Origin: UBA7398 sp964632545
GTDB lineage: Bacteria > Actinomycetota > Actinomycetes > Nanopelagicales > Nanopelagicaceae
Assembly: GCA_964632545.1 (NCBI GenBank)
Contig: CAZWBQ010000002.1
Location: 1 to 64,000 of the forward strand
Length of the DNA: 64,000 bases
Direction of reading: 5' to 3'
Shown: positions 26,726 through 35,653 of the stretch, in pieces
How positions within the stretch are numbered: position 1 is the stretch's first letter
How the letters are laid out: the number at the start of each line of letters is the position of its first letter
Notes under the pieces: generated by a model
What the model was told of the DNA's origin: nothing
Database searches by the model: none
The model's input: the letters and a program-made list of their open reading frames with translations, nothing else
Made by a program: the position numbers and the translations under genes

Positions 26726-28320
26726 TCAATCTCGACAAGATCCATGTAACTCTCGTTCCATAAATCTTCATCACCATCTGGGAGTAATAAGACTCGATCT
26801 GGCTTTAGTGATAAAACCGCACCTTCATCATGCGAAACCAAAATTACCGAACCTTGATACTCGCCAAGGGCTGCCAAAATTTCTTCACGCGAAGCAGGAT
26901 CTAAGTTATTTGTAGGTTCATCAAGTAGTAATACATTTGCCGCGCTAACAACTAGAAGCGCCAGCGCAAGCCGGGTACGTTCACCACCACTTAGAACTTT
27001 GACTGGTTTATGAACATCATCGCCAGTGAAAAGGAACGAGCCGAGCACGCTTCGCGCTTCTGCATCTTTCAAATCAACGCCAGTACTATTCATATTCTCT
27101 AAAATAGTTCGCTCATAATCAAGAGATTCATGCTCTTGTGCGTAATAACCAATTTTCAAACCATGCCCAGGAATTACCTCACCAGTATCTGGCTCTAACT
27201 CGCCCGCTAACATTTTTAATAGCGTTGTTTTGCCAGCGCCGTTAAGCCCCAAAATTACAACTCGAGATCCTTTGTCGATTGCGAGATCAACATCGGTAAA
27301 TACTTCTAGTGATCCATAGGATTTGCTAAGCGCCGTCGCAGTCAGCGGAGTTTTTCCACAAGGTGATGGCGTTGGGAATCGTAGTTTCGCAACTTTATCT
27401 ACCTTACGAACATCAGCAAGTTCGGAACGCAATTTATCGGCGCGACGGAACATACCTTGGGCAGCTTTCGCCTTAGAGGCTTTTGCGCGCATCTTCTCGG
27501 CTTGCTTCTCCAAGATGGCGGCTTTTTTCTCTGCAATTGCCCGATCAATTTTTCGACGGTGCTCATCTTGCTCACGTTGTTGTAAATATTTCTTCCAACC
27601 CATGTTGTAGACATCAATAACATTTCGGTTTGCATCTAAATAGAAAACCTTATTTACAACAGTTTCAATTAGATTTACATCGTGGCTAATGATTACTAGA
27701 CCACCTGAATATTTCATCAAATAATCACGGAGCCAAACTACCGAGTCAGCATCTAAATGGTTAGTGGGCTCATCGAGTAGCAGCGTATCTGCGCCACTAA
27801 ATAAAATCCTAGCTAATTCAATACGACGGCGTTGTCCGCCACTTAGTGACTCCAGTGGTTGATCAAATAATCGTTCTGGAATACCTAAACTCATTGCAAT
27901 TGATTCTGCTTCTGCAGTTGCGCCATATCCGCCGGCGATGCTAAATTCATTTTCAGCTCTGGTGTAACGTGTCATTGCAACTTCTAATTCATCACCTTGC
28001 GCAATCGACATTGCTTCTTCGGCTTTGCGCATTCGCGAAACAATTTGATCTAGTTCGCGAACTGAAAGAATTCTCTCCACAACCGATCCAGCTTCATCAC
28101 CAGTTCGTGGATCTTGGGGGAGATAACCAATCATCCCGGTGCGATTTACTTGGCCGCCGGCAGGTTGAGTTTCGCCCGCAAGCACTTTTGCTAAAGTGCT
28201 CTTTCCGGCGCCGTTTCGACCAACAAATCCCACGCGGTCGCCATGGTTAATTCGAACTGATACTCCGCTGACGAGTAATCGAGCTCCCGCTCGTAATTCA
28301 AGACTCGCTGTTGAAATCAT
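26722..28320 (-). CDS. ABC-F family ATPase
   Basis: A 532-residue soluble protein with two ABC domains and no membrane segments, as in translation-associated ABC-F proteins. Domain 1 has Walker A GRNGAGKST (about 35-43), signature LSGGQRRR and Walker B LLLDEPTNHLD. Domain 2 has GLNGAGKTT, LSGGERTR and LLLDEPTNNLD. The linker between them (about 235-315) is charged and Lys/Arg-rich, the part that enters the ribosomal E site in this family. Which ABC-F subgroup (EttA-, Uup- or resistance-like) cannot be decided by eye. It is convergent with ilvD and divergent from the ilvB operon. Confidence 0.9.
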   Translation of the reverse strand: MISTASLELRAGARLLVSGVSVRINHGDRVGFVGRNGAGKSTLAKVLAGETQPAGGQVNRTGMIGYLPQDPRTGDEAGSVVERILSVRELDQIVSRMRKAEEAMSIAQGDELEVAMTRYTRAENEFSIAGGYGATAEAESIAMSLGIPERLFDQPLESLSGGQRRRIELARILFSGADTLLLDEPTNHLDADSVVWLRDYLMKYSGGLVIISHDVNLIETVVNKVFYLDANRNVIDVYNMGWKKYLQQREQDEHRRKIDRAIAEKKAAILEKQAEKMRAKASKAKAAQGMFRRADKLRSELADVRKVDKVAKLRFPTPSPCGKTPLTATALSKSYGSLEVFTDVDLAIDKGSRVVILGLNGAGKTTLLKMLAGELEPDTGEVIPGHGLKIGYYAQEHESLDYERTILENMNSTGVDLKDAEARSVLGSFLFTGDDVHKPVKVLSGGERTRLALALLVVSAANVLLLDEPTNNLDPASREEILAALGEYQGSVILVSHDEGAVLSLKPDRVLLLPDGDEDLWNESYMDLVEID

Positions 28321-28379
28321 CGAGCGAAGTTTCTCACGATAAGCAGTAGTTGAATTTCCAGATAGGCATGGCCATATAT

Positions 28380-28395
28380 TGAGATGCGCATCTCA
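28380..28395. promoter_or_regulatory. 16-bp perfect palindrome upstream of the ilvB promoter
   Basis: TGAGATGCGCATCTCA is its own reverse complement over all 16 bases. It ends 4 bases before the -35 element at 28400-28405 and lies between the divergent ABC-F and ilvB genes. This is where an operator would be expected. No regulator can be named from sequence. Confidence 0.5.
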
Positions 28396-28399
28396 TGGG

Positions 28400-28429
28400 T
28401 TGACTAGCCCCGCGCAGGTGCGCGATAAT
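28400..28429 (+). promoter_or_regulatory. ilvB operon promoter
   Basis: TTGACT (28400-28405) and GATAAT (28424-28429) are near-consensus -35 and -10 elements with an 18-base spacer. The -10 ends 6 bases before the leader-peptide ATG at 28436, so the transcript probably starts on that ATG. This is the best-matching promoter in the window. Confidence 0.75.
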
Positions 28430-28435
28430 TTAGCC

Positions 28436-28483
28436 ATGAAAACACTAACTACCTCAGTGGTGATTCAAGAGCGCGCGATCTAG
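28436..28483 (+). CDS. ilvB leader peptide (15 residues)
   Basis: A short reading frame translating as MKTLTTSVVIQERAI. It has tandem valine codons GTG GTG and then isoleucine ATT (28457-28465), plus a leucine codon and a second isoleucine codon just before the stop. Regulatory codons for the pathway end products just upstream of a hairpin and a terminator are the hallmark of ribosome-mediated attenuation, known for ilvB operons in Corynebacterium and other Actinobacteria. No Shine-Dalgarno sequence precedes it and the promoter implies a leaderless start. Confidence 0.75.
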   Translation: MKTLTTSVVIQERAI

Positions 28484-28501
28484 AAAAATCAGATCCCGCG
28501 C
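28471..28501 (+). other. Pause/specifier hairpin in the ilvB leader
   Basis: Bases 28471-28481 pair with 28491-28501 through ten base pairs with one C-C mismatch (GCGCG-C-GATCT against AGATC-C-CGCGC). The loop is AGAAAAATC (28482-28490). The stem contains the end of the leader-peptide frame, so a ribosome that reaches the stop codon would melt it, while one stalled at the Val-Val-Ile codons would leave it intact. Confidence 0.6.
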
Positions 28502-28502
28502 T

Positions 28503-28528
28503 ACCCTCAGTTAAAACTGAGGGTTTTT
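28503..28528 (+). terminator. Attenuator terminator before ilvB
   Basis: ACCCTCAGTT (28503-28512) and AACTGAGGGT (28515-28524) are perfect inverted repeats followed by a run of T residues to 28528. It lies 20 bases after the leader-peptide stop and 43 bases before ilvB. With the Val/Ile-rich leader peptide it forms a transcription attenuator controlled by branched-chain aminoacyl-tRNA supply. Confidence 0.85.
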
Positions 28529-28570
28529 CTGTTAGTGGAGTTAATTAGAGAAGGAAAGGAGTAGGTCGGA

Positions 28571-30310
28571 ATGAGTAACCAAGTAACTGGAGCGCAAGCC
28601 CTAGTGAAATCACTCGAGCACGCTGGCGTTGATGTCATGTTTGGAATTCCAGGCGGTGCAATTCTTCCTGCTTACGATCCGATCTACGATTCTAAAATTC
28701 GCCATATTTTGGTTCGCCATGAACAAGGCGCCGGCCATGCCGCAACCGGTTATGCCCAAGTAACTGGTCGCGTAGGTGTCTGTATCGCAACTTCCGGTCC
28801 TGGAGCGACAAATTTAGTTACACCAATTGGCGATGCGGCAATGGATTCCGTTCCGATGGTTGCAATAACCGGCCAAGTTCCATCAGCTGCAATTGGTACT
28901 GATGCATTCCAAGAAGCAGATATCCGTGGCATCACAATGCCAATCACAAAACATAATTATTTAATCACAAACCCTGATGATATTCCTCGGGCAATTGCCG
29001 AAGCATTTCATATTGCAAGCACTGGACGTCCCGGCCCAGTTCTAGTCGATATCGCCAAAGATGCGCTCCAGAAAATGACCGAACTTAAATGGCCATCGAA
29101 AATTAATTTAGCTGGCTATAACCCAAAAACTAAACCAGATAGCCAAGCCATTCGGGATGCGGCAGCGCTAATCGCGCAATCAAGGAAGCCTGTACTTTAT
29201 ATTGGTGGCGGTGTAATTAAAGCAAATGCAAGTAAGCAATTATTAAAACTTGCCGAACTAACTGGCGCACCAGTTGTTACAACTTTGATGGCGCGTGGCG
29301 CATTCCCAGATAGCCATCAATTGCATTTAGGTATGCCAGGGATGCATGGAACTGTGGCTGCGGTAACTGCACTTCAGAAGAGCGATTTACTTATTACTTT
29401 AGGCGCTCGCTTTGATGATCGCGTTACTGGAAAACTTTCCACCTTCGCAGTTAATGCCAAAATTATTCATGCCGATATCGATCCGGCCGAAATTGGCAAG
29501 AATCGCTTTGCAGATGTCGCAATCGTTGGCGATGTTGGCGAAGCAATTACTGCGTTAATTCCTGCGCTAGAAGCCGAATTTAAGAAATCAAAACCAGATT
29601 TAACGCAATGGTGGAGCCAAATGGGCTCACTCCGCGCAAAATATCCAGTGGGGTATGACCATCCGGCAGACGGCAGCGTTTCGCCACAATATGTTATTGA
29701 AAGAATTGGTGCGATATCTGGACCGGATTCCATTTATGTTGCTGGAGTTGGCCAACACCAAATGTGGGCATCGCAATTTGTTAAATATGAAAAGCCGCGC
29801 ACTTGGTTGAACTCTGGCGGTGCTGGCACTATGGGTTACGCAGTTCCAGCTGCAATGGGCGCGAAAGTTGGGGCACCGGATACAACTGTTTGGGCAATAG
29901 ATGGTGATGGTTGTTTCCAGATGACTAATCAAGAGTTAGTTACCTGTGCGCTAAATAATATTCCAATCAAAGTTGCAATCATTAACAACGAGAGCCTTGG
30001 CATGGTGCGTCAATGGCAGACGCTTTTCTATAACTCCCGATATTCAAATACTTCATTAGAATCAAAGCGAATTCCAGATTTTGTTAAGTTAGCTGATGCA
30101 ATGGGTTGCGTTGGACTTCGTTGTGATACAACTGGTGATGTTGATAAAGTGATAAAAGAAGCGATGGCAATCAACGATCAACCTGTCGTGGTTGATTTCA
30201 GCGTATTCCGTGATGCGATGGTTTGGCCGATGGTTGCTGCAGGTACATCAAATGATGACATTATGGTTGCGCGCGAAACTGCGCCTGACTGGGATTCACA
30301 GGAGCTCTAA
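28571..30310 (+). CDS. ilvB: Acetolactate synthase, large catalytic subunit
   Basis: A 579-residue ThDP-dependent enzyme that makes acetolactate and acetohydroxybutyrate. The N-terminal half has the catalytic Glu in the RHEQGAGHAA stretch (about 47-56), and the ThDP-binding DGDGCFQMTNQEL motif is near residue 442. AAAGGAG precedes the ATG. Expression is under the leader-peptide attenuator upstream. Its stop shares a base with the ilvN start, so both subunits are coupled. Confidence 0.98.
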   Translation: MSNQVTGAQALVKSLEHAGVDVMFGIPGGAILPAYDPIYDSKIRHILVRHEQGAGHAATGYAQVTGRVGVCIATSGPGATNLVTPIGDAAMDSVPMVAITGQVPSAAIGTDAFQEADIRGITMPITKHNYLITNPDDIPRAIAEAFHIASTGRPGPVLVDIAKDALQKMTELKWPSKINLAGYNPKTKPDSQAIRDAAALIAQSRKPVLYIGGGVIKANASKQLLKLAELTGAPVVTTLMARGAFPDSHQLHLGMPGMHGTVAAVTALQKSDLLITLGARFDDRVTGKLSTFAVNAKIIHADIDPAEIGKNRFADVAIVGDVGEAITALIPALEAEFKKSKPDLTQWWSQMGSLRAKYPVGYDHPADGSVSPQYVIERIGAISGPDSIYVAGVGQHQMWASQFVKYEKPRTWLNSGGAGTMGYAVPAAMGAKVGAPDTTVWAIDGDGCFQMTNQELVTCALNNIPIKVAIINNESLGMVRQWQTLFYNSRYSNTSLESKRIPDFVKLADAMGCVGLRCDTTGDVDKVIKEAMAINDQPVVVDFSVFRDAMVWPMVAAGTSNDDIMVARETAPDWDSQEL

Positions 30311-30870
30311 TGGCCACTCATACTCTCTCGGTTTTAGTTGAAAACAGCCCCGGCGTACTGGCGCGCGTAGCTTCACTATTTTCACGTCGTGGTTACAACA
30401 TTGACTCACTTGCGGTTGGTCCAACTGAGAATTCTGAAATTTCTCGGATGACTATCGTATTAAATCTTGAAGGACATGCACTTGATCAAGTAATCGCGCA
30501 ACTATTCAAACTAGTTAACGTAATTGGCATTTCCGAGATGACCGAAGCAGATTCAATTAAACGCGAAGCACTTTTAGTTAAAGTTAAAGCAAAGAAATCA
30601 GATCGTGAAAAAGTACTTGAAGTTTCGAAGAAGTTTAACGGCGTAATTGTTGACGAAACCGATGATTCAGTAACTATTGAAGCGACTGGACCAAGTGCAG
30701 ATATCGAAGCTTTGCTTAATTCGCTCGAGCAATTTGGGATAAAAGAATTGGTGCAGTCAGGGTTGATCGCACTTGAGCGTGGCAGCATCACGCTCGCAGA
30801 CCGTACGCTTAGCACTTCTGGGGTCGCAATTTCCGACCCTAATAGCGCAACCGCGGATTATCAGAACTAA
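30310..30870 (+). CDS. ilvN: Acetolactate synthase, small regulatory subunit
   Basis: A 186-residue regulatory subunit with an N-terminal ACT domain (SVLVENSPGVLARVASLFSR region) that binds valine for feedback inhibition, and a C-terminal activating domain from about residue 80. It is slightly longer than many homologues because of a Thr/Ser/Asp-rich C-terminal tail. It overlaps ilvB by one base and is followed by ilvC after 28 bases. Confidence 0.97.
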   Translation: MATHTLSVLVENSPGVLARVASLFSRRGYNIDSLAVGPTENSEISRMTIVLNLEGHALDQVIAQLFKLVNVIGISEMTEADSIKREALLVKVKAKKSDREKVLEVSKKFNGVIVDETDDSVTIEATGPSADIEALLNSLEQFGIKELVQSGLIALERGSITLADRTLSTSGVAISDPNSATADYQN

Positions 30871-30898
30871 ACCAACCGAAAAATAAAAGGAGAAAATC

Positions 30899-31933
30899 GT
30901 GGCAACTATTTATCATGATGAAGATGCAGATCTTTCAATCATCCAAGGACGAAAGGTTGCAGTAATTGGTTATGGTTCACAAGGCCACGCGCATGCGTTG
31001 AACCTTCGCGATAGTGGCGTAGATGTTCGAATTGGTTTAGCTGACGGATCGAAGTCGCGCGAAAAGGCCGAAGCAGAAGGTCTTCGTGTGCTCTCTGTTG
31101 CAGATGCTGTTAAAGAAGCATCCGTGATTATGTTGCTCGCACCAGATCACAAACAACGCCATATTTATAACGAATCAATTGCGCCAAATTTAAAAGATGG
31201 CGACGCACTTTTTTTCGCTCACGGTTTCAACATCCGATTTGGATACATCAAGCCAAATTCAAATGTTGACGTCTGTATGGTTGCACCTAAAGGCCCAGGA
31301 CATTTAGTTCGGCGCGAATTTGTTGCTGGACGCGGTGTGCCAGATATCGTTGCAGTAGAACAAGATTCAACTGGAAACGCTTGGCCATTAACGCTTTCTT
31401 ATGCAAAAGCAATGGGCGGACTTCGCGCTGGCGCAATTCTCACCACATTTACTGAAGAGACAGAAACAGATCTATTCGGCGAACAATCAGTCCTCTGCGG
31501 TGGCGCATCACAATTAGTTATGTATGGATTCGAAACTTTAGTTGAAGCTGGATATCAACCAGAAGTTGCTTACTTCGAATGCTTACATGAACTTAAGTTA
31601 ATTGTTGACTTAATGTACGAGGGTGGCATTGCGAAACAACGTTGGTCAGTATCTGATACTGCTGAATACGGAGATTATGTTTCAGGTCCACGTGTTATCG
31701 ATCCAAGCGTTAAAGTAAACATGAAAGCCGTACTTACTGATGTGCAAAATGGCACCTTCGCTAAACGATTTATCGATGACCAAGATGCTGGTGCACCAGA
31801 GTTCAAAGCGCTCCGTGCAAAAGGAGAAGCTCACCCAATTGAAGCGGTCGGTCGCGAACTTCGTAAATTAATGTCGTGGGTAAAAGCAGCAAATAAGGAC
31901 GATTACAAAGAAGGTTCTGTGTCGCGTGGCTAA
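30899..31933 (+). CDS. ilvC: Ketol-acid reductoisomerase, class I
   Basis: A 344-residue Mg- and NADPH-dependent enzyme that isomerises and reduces acetolactate. The Rossmann motif GYGSQGHAHA is at about 25-34. The knotted C-terminal domain carries the Mg-binding acidic residues (ETETDLFGEQ and the later FECLHELK). Short-form class I by length. The start is GTG at 30899 with AAAGGAG upstream. Its end overlaps the serA start by 8 bases. Confidence 0.97.
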   Translation: MATIYHDEDADLSIIQGRKVAVIGYGSQGHAHALNLRDSGVDVRIGLADGSKSREKAEAEGLRVLSVADAVKEASVIMLLAPDHKQRHIYNESIAPNLKDGDALFFAHGFNIRFGYIKPNSNVDVCMVAPKGPGHLVRREFVAGRGVPDIVAVEQDSTGNAWPLTLSYAKAMGGLRAGAILTTFTEETETDLFGEQSVLCGGASQLVMYGFETLVEAGYQPEVAYFECLHELKLIVDLMYEGGIAKQRWSVSDTAEYGDYVSGPRVIDPSVKVNMKAVLTDVQNGTFAKRFIDDQDAGAPEFKALRAKGEAHPIEAVGRELRKLMSWVKAANKDDYKEGSVSRG

Positions 31934-33518
31934 ACCAATTGTCCTAATCGCGGAAGAACTTAGCCCTGCCACTTTAGAAGCGCTTGGTCCTGATTTCGAA
32001 GTTAGAAATTGTGACGGCGCTAATCGAAGTGAACTTCTTGCTGCCCTTGCTGCTGGCGTAGATGCGGTGTTAATTAGATCTGCAACCAAAATGGATAGTG
32101 AAGCAATTGCTGTTGCTAAAGGTTTAAAAGTCATAGCTCGTGCTGGAGTTGGTTTAGATAACGTAGATATTCCAGCAGCTACCGCTGCCGGCGTAATGGT
32201 CGTTAACGCACCAACTTCAAACATAGTTAGCGCAGCCGAGCTTGCGATTTCATTATTACTTGCTAGTGCACGTTTTATTTCACCCGCCCATGCTGCGCTT
32301 AAGAATGGGAAATGGGCACGTTCAAAATACACAGGCGCTGAGTTATTTGAGAAAACACTTGGCATAGTTGGATTTGGCAGAATTGGTCAATTAGTTGCAT
32401 CTCGAATGCAAGCATTTGGGATGGAAATCGTGGCATACGATCCTTATTTGCAACCAGCGCGCGCTGCACAACTTGGCGTGCGACTAGTTACTTTAGATGA
32501 ATTACTAGCGCAATCTGACTTCATAACAATTCACTTGCCAAAAACCAAAGAGACTGCAAACTTAATTGGTGAAGCCGCACTTAAGAAAGTTAAACCATCC
32601 GTACGAATTATTAATGCTGCTCGTGGTGGCGTACTAGATGAAGCAGCACTTCACAAAGCAATCACTGAAGGTCGAGTTGCTGGCGCAGGTTTAGATGTTT
32701 TTGCCACGGAACCATGTACTGATTCACCGCTATTCCAACTTGATCAAGTTGTCGCTACGCCACATCTTGGCGCATCAACTGATGAAGCCCAAGAACGCGC
32801 GGGAATTGCTGTTGCTGTTTCAGTTAGAAAAGCGCTCTCGGGTGAATTAGTTCCAGATGCTGTAAATGTTAAAGGTGGTGCAATTGATGAAGATATTCGC
32901 CCAAGTTTGCCGCTAGTTGAAAAACTTTCACAGGTAGCAACTGCAATAGCTGGCGAACTTCCAGTTTCAATTGCAATTGAAGTTAAAGGCGATATTTCGG
33001 GTCATGATTGTTCTGTGCTTGCAACTAGCGCGATAAAAGGCGCGCTGCTTGCTACTGGTGCAGAGGATGTCACATATGTAAACGCACCAAATATTGCGGA
33101 AGAGCGCGGTTTGACTGCAACTGTTACCACAAACGCTGAAAGCCCAGAATTCCGCAGCATGATCACTTTGCATGCATCTTTTGCTGATGGCAAATTTGTA
33201 GATGTGCATGGAACATTGATGGGTATCCGCAAAGTAGAGAAAATCATCGCAATTGATGGCTTTGATCTCGATCTACCACCAACTAGTCACATGTTATTTC
33301 TTCGTTACGGCGATCGTCCCGGAATTGTGGGAATCGTTGGAAACACTCTTGGCAAAGCCGGCATAAATATTGCAGGTATGCAGGTTGCGCGCAGCAGTGA
33401 AGGCGGGGAAGCGTTAATGGCAATCACGGTTGACTCTTCAATTCCAACTGAGATGGTTGCGTTAGTTAAGAAAGAAACCGGATCTAATTCGGTAACTTCA
33501 GTTTCGTTGTTGGGATAG
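31926..33518 (+). CDS. serA: D-3-phosphoglycerate dehydrogenase
   Basis: A 530-residue enzyme for the first step of serine synthesis. It has the catalytic D-2-hydroxyacid dehydrogenase domain with NAD motif GFGRIGQLVA (about 145-154), the long-form intervening domain (about 315-450), and a C-terminal ACT domain (about 455-530) for serine feedback. The start is GTG at 31926 inside the end of ilvC. Its place in the ilv operon links serine to branched-chain amino acid synthesis, an arrangement also seen in Mycobacterium and relatives. Confidence 0.96.
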   Translation: MAKPIVLIAEELSPATLEALGPDFEVRNCDGANRSELLAALAAGVDAVLIRSATKMDSEAIAVAKGLKVIARAGVGLDNVDIPAATAAGVMVVNAPTSNIVSAAELAISLLLASARFISPAHAALKNGKWARSKYTGAELFEKTLGIVGFGRIGQLVASRMQAFGMEIVAYDPYLQPARAAQLGVRLVTLDELLAQSDFITIHLPKTKETANLIGEAALKKVKPSVRIINAARGGVLDEAALHKAITEGRVAGAGLDVFATEPCTDSPLFQLDQVVATPHLGASTDEAQERAGIAVAVSVRKALSGELVPDAVNVKGGAIDEDIRPSLPLVEKLSQVATAIAGELPVSIAIEVKGDISGHDCSVLATSAIKGALLATGAEDVTYVNAPNIAEERGLTATVTTNAESPEFRSMITLHASFADGKFVDVHGTLMGIRKVEKIIAIDGFDLDLPPTSHMLFLRYGDRPGIVGIVGNTLGKAGINIAGMQVARSSEGGEALMAITVDSSIPTEMVALVKKETGSNSVTSVSLLG

Positions 33519-33521
33519 GCG

Positions 33522-34565
33522 ATGACAAAAACTTTTAATCTTGCCGTAATCGGTGGCGATGGTATTGGTCCAGAAGTTGTGGCCGAAGGTCTTAAAGTAT
33601 TAGATGCGCTCTCCGCAAAATATGATCTAACTTTTAATAAGAAAGAGTACGAACTTGGCGCCCGCCTCTGGCATAAAACTGGAGAAACTCTCCCAGATGC
33701 AACGCTAAATGAATTAGCGAAAGCTGATGTAATTCTGCTTGGCGCAGTTGGCGACCCAACAGTTCCAAGTGGCGTGTTAGAGCGCGGTTTATTATTAAAA
33801 CTTCGTTTTGCATTTGACCACTTTATTAACTTGCGACCTGCTCGACTTTATCCCGGTGTGAAATCACCACTTGCTGGAATTTCTGAACTTGATTTCATCG
33901 TGGTGCGCGAAGGCACTGAAGGCCCATATGTTGGAGCAGGCGGAGTGCTTGCTGAAGGCACCGCTGATGAAATCGCCACTGAGGAGAGTTTGAATACTCG
34001 CCGCGGAGCTGAGCGAGTAATTCGAAATGCATTTGCGCGCGCGCAAGTAAGACCACGGAGAAAATTAACTTTGGTACATAAAAACAACGTGCTTACTCGC
34101 GCTGGCAGTTTATGGACTCGAACTTTTAACGAAGTAGCTAAAGAATTTCCTGATGTAACAACTGATTATTTACATGTCGATGCTGCATCAATGTTCTTTG
34201 TTACCAACCCAGATCGTTTTGATGTAGTTGTTACCGATAATCTTTTCGGTGATATTTTGACTGATATCGCCGCTGCAATTTGTGGCGGAATTGGCTTAGC
34301 TGCTTCTGGAAATATCAATCCAACCGGAAAATTCCCGTCAATGTTTGAACCAGTTCATGGTTCAGCTCCAGATATAGCTGGTAAAGGTATTGCCGATCCA
34401 ACTGCAACCATCATGTCGGTCGCGATGATGCTTAACCATTTAGGTTTAGTCGATGCAGCTAAAGATGTTGAGCGTGCGGTTGCAGCAGATTTATTGACTC
34501 GTGGCGATAAAAATCGTTCAACAACTGAAATCGGCACAACTCTTGCTAACGCGGTAAAAGGGTAA
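33522..34565 (+). CDS. leuB: 3-isopropylmalate dehydrogenase
   Basis: A 347-residue NAD-dependent decarboxylating dehydrogenase. GGDGIGPEVV near the N terminus and the metal/substrate region DNLFGDILTDIAA (about 241-253) identify the family. It acts in leucine synthesis, and also oxidises methylmalate in the citramalate route to isoleucine, which fits the nearby cimA. It starts 3 bases after serA. Confidence 0.95.
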   Translation: MTKTFNLAVIGGDGIGPEVVAEGLKVLDALSAKYDLTFNKKEYELGARLWHKTGETLPDATLNELAKADVILLGAVGDPTVPSGVLERGLLLKLRFAFDHFINLRPARLYPGVKSPLAGISELDFIVVREGTEGPYVGAGGVLAEGTADEIATEESLNTRRGAERVIRNAFARAQVRPRRKLTLVHKNNVLTRAGSLWTRTFNEVAKEFPDVTTDYLHVDAASMFFVTNPDRFDVVVTDNLFGDILTDIAAAICGGIGLAASGNINPTGKFPSMFEPVHGSAPDIAGKGIADPTATIMSVAMMLNHLGLVDAAKDVERAVAADLLTRGDKNRSTTEIGTTLANAVKG

Positions 34566-34567
34566 TT

Positions 34568-35653
34568 ATGAAAATAAATATCACACCATCTGCTACAGCG
34601 TTATCTGATGCTGTTCGCCAAGCAAAAGTTGATGAAGGCGGATTTGGTAAATATTTCACTGACCATATGGTGATTGCTAATTGGCATATTGATTCTGGAT
34701 GGGGCGATGCTGAACTAAAGGCTTATGGTCCGCTATCACTTGATCCCGCAACTATGGTTTTGCATTACGGTCAAGAGATTTTTGAAGGTTTGAAAGCTTA
34801 TTGGCAACCAGATAATTCAATTAGTTTGTTCCGCCCAGACGCAAACGGAAAACGTTTTGCTAAATCTGCAAAACGGTTAGCTCTACCAGAGCTTCCAGTT
34901 GAAGCATTTATCGAAACCATTGAAACACTAGTTAAACAAGATAAGGGTTGGGTGCCACATAAAGTTGGCTCTTCGCTCTATATACGCCCATTCATGATTG
35001 CAACTGAAGTTGCAATTGGAGTTCGCCCTTCCAAGAGCGCTTCTTACATATTAATTGCTTGCCCAGTAGGCGCATATTTCTCTACAACTACTGCTGTAAC
35101 AGTTTGGATATCTACTGAATATGTACGCGCATCACTTGGAGGAACTGGTGAAGCTAAATGTGGTGGAAACTATGCAGCATCCCTACTTGCACAACAACAA
35201 GCGGCTGCGCAAGGTTGCGATCAAGTTGTTTGGTTAGATGCGCTAGAGCGTAAGTGGGTAGAAGAGATGGGCGGTATGAACCTTTATTTCGTAAAAGGAA
35301 AAGGCAAAGACGCCACAATTTTCACACCTAAATTAACTGGAACTTTGCTGCCTGGAGTGACACGCGATTCCATTCTTACTGTTGCAAAAGATCTTGGTTA
35401 TAAAACCGAAGAAGGCATGATTTCTATCGATGATTGGCGCGATGGTGTTGCCAGCGGTGAAATCACGGAAACTTTTGCTTGCGGTACTGCTGCTGTTATT
35501 TCTCCTATCGGTGGCGCAAAGAGCGAATTTGGAAATTGGCCAACAGGTGATGGCACTCCTGGCCCGATCACCATGCAGCTTCGCGAACATTTACTTGGCA
35601 TTCAACATGGCACAATTCCAGATATCCATGGCTGGAATAAAAAGGTCTGTTAA
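34568..35653 (+). CDS. ilvE: Branched-chain amino acid aminotransferase
   Basis: A 361-residue class IV PLP-dependent aminotransferase for the last step of Val, Leu and Ile synthesis. The PLP lysine is Lys197 in GEAKCGGNYAAS, with the downstream EMGGMNLYFV and ETFACGTAAVISP stretches of the family. It follows leuB after 2 bases and shares its last base with the cimA start. Confidence 0.97.
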   Translation: MKINITPSATALSDAVRQAKVDEGGFGKYFTDHMVIANWHIDSGWGDAELKAYGPLSLDPATMVLHYGQEIFEGLKAYWQPDNSISLFRPDANGKRFAKSAKRLALPELPVEAFIETIETLVKQDKGWVPHKVGSSLYIRPFMIATEVAIGVRPSKSASYILIACPVGAYFSTTTAVTVWISTEYVRASLGGTGEAKCGGNYAASLLAQQQAAAQGCDQVVWLDALERKWVEEMGGMNLYFVKGKGKDATIFTPKLTGTLLPGVTRDSILTVAKDLGYKTEEGMISIDDWRDGVASGEITETFACGTAAVISPIGGAKSEFGNWPTGDGTPGPITMQLREHLLGIQHGTIPDIHGWNKKVC

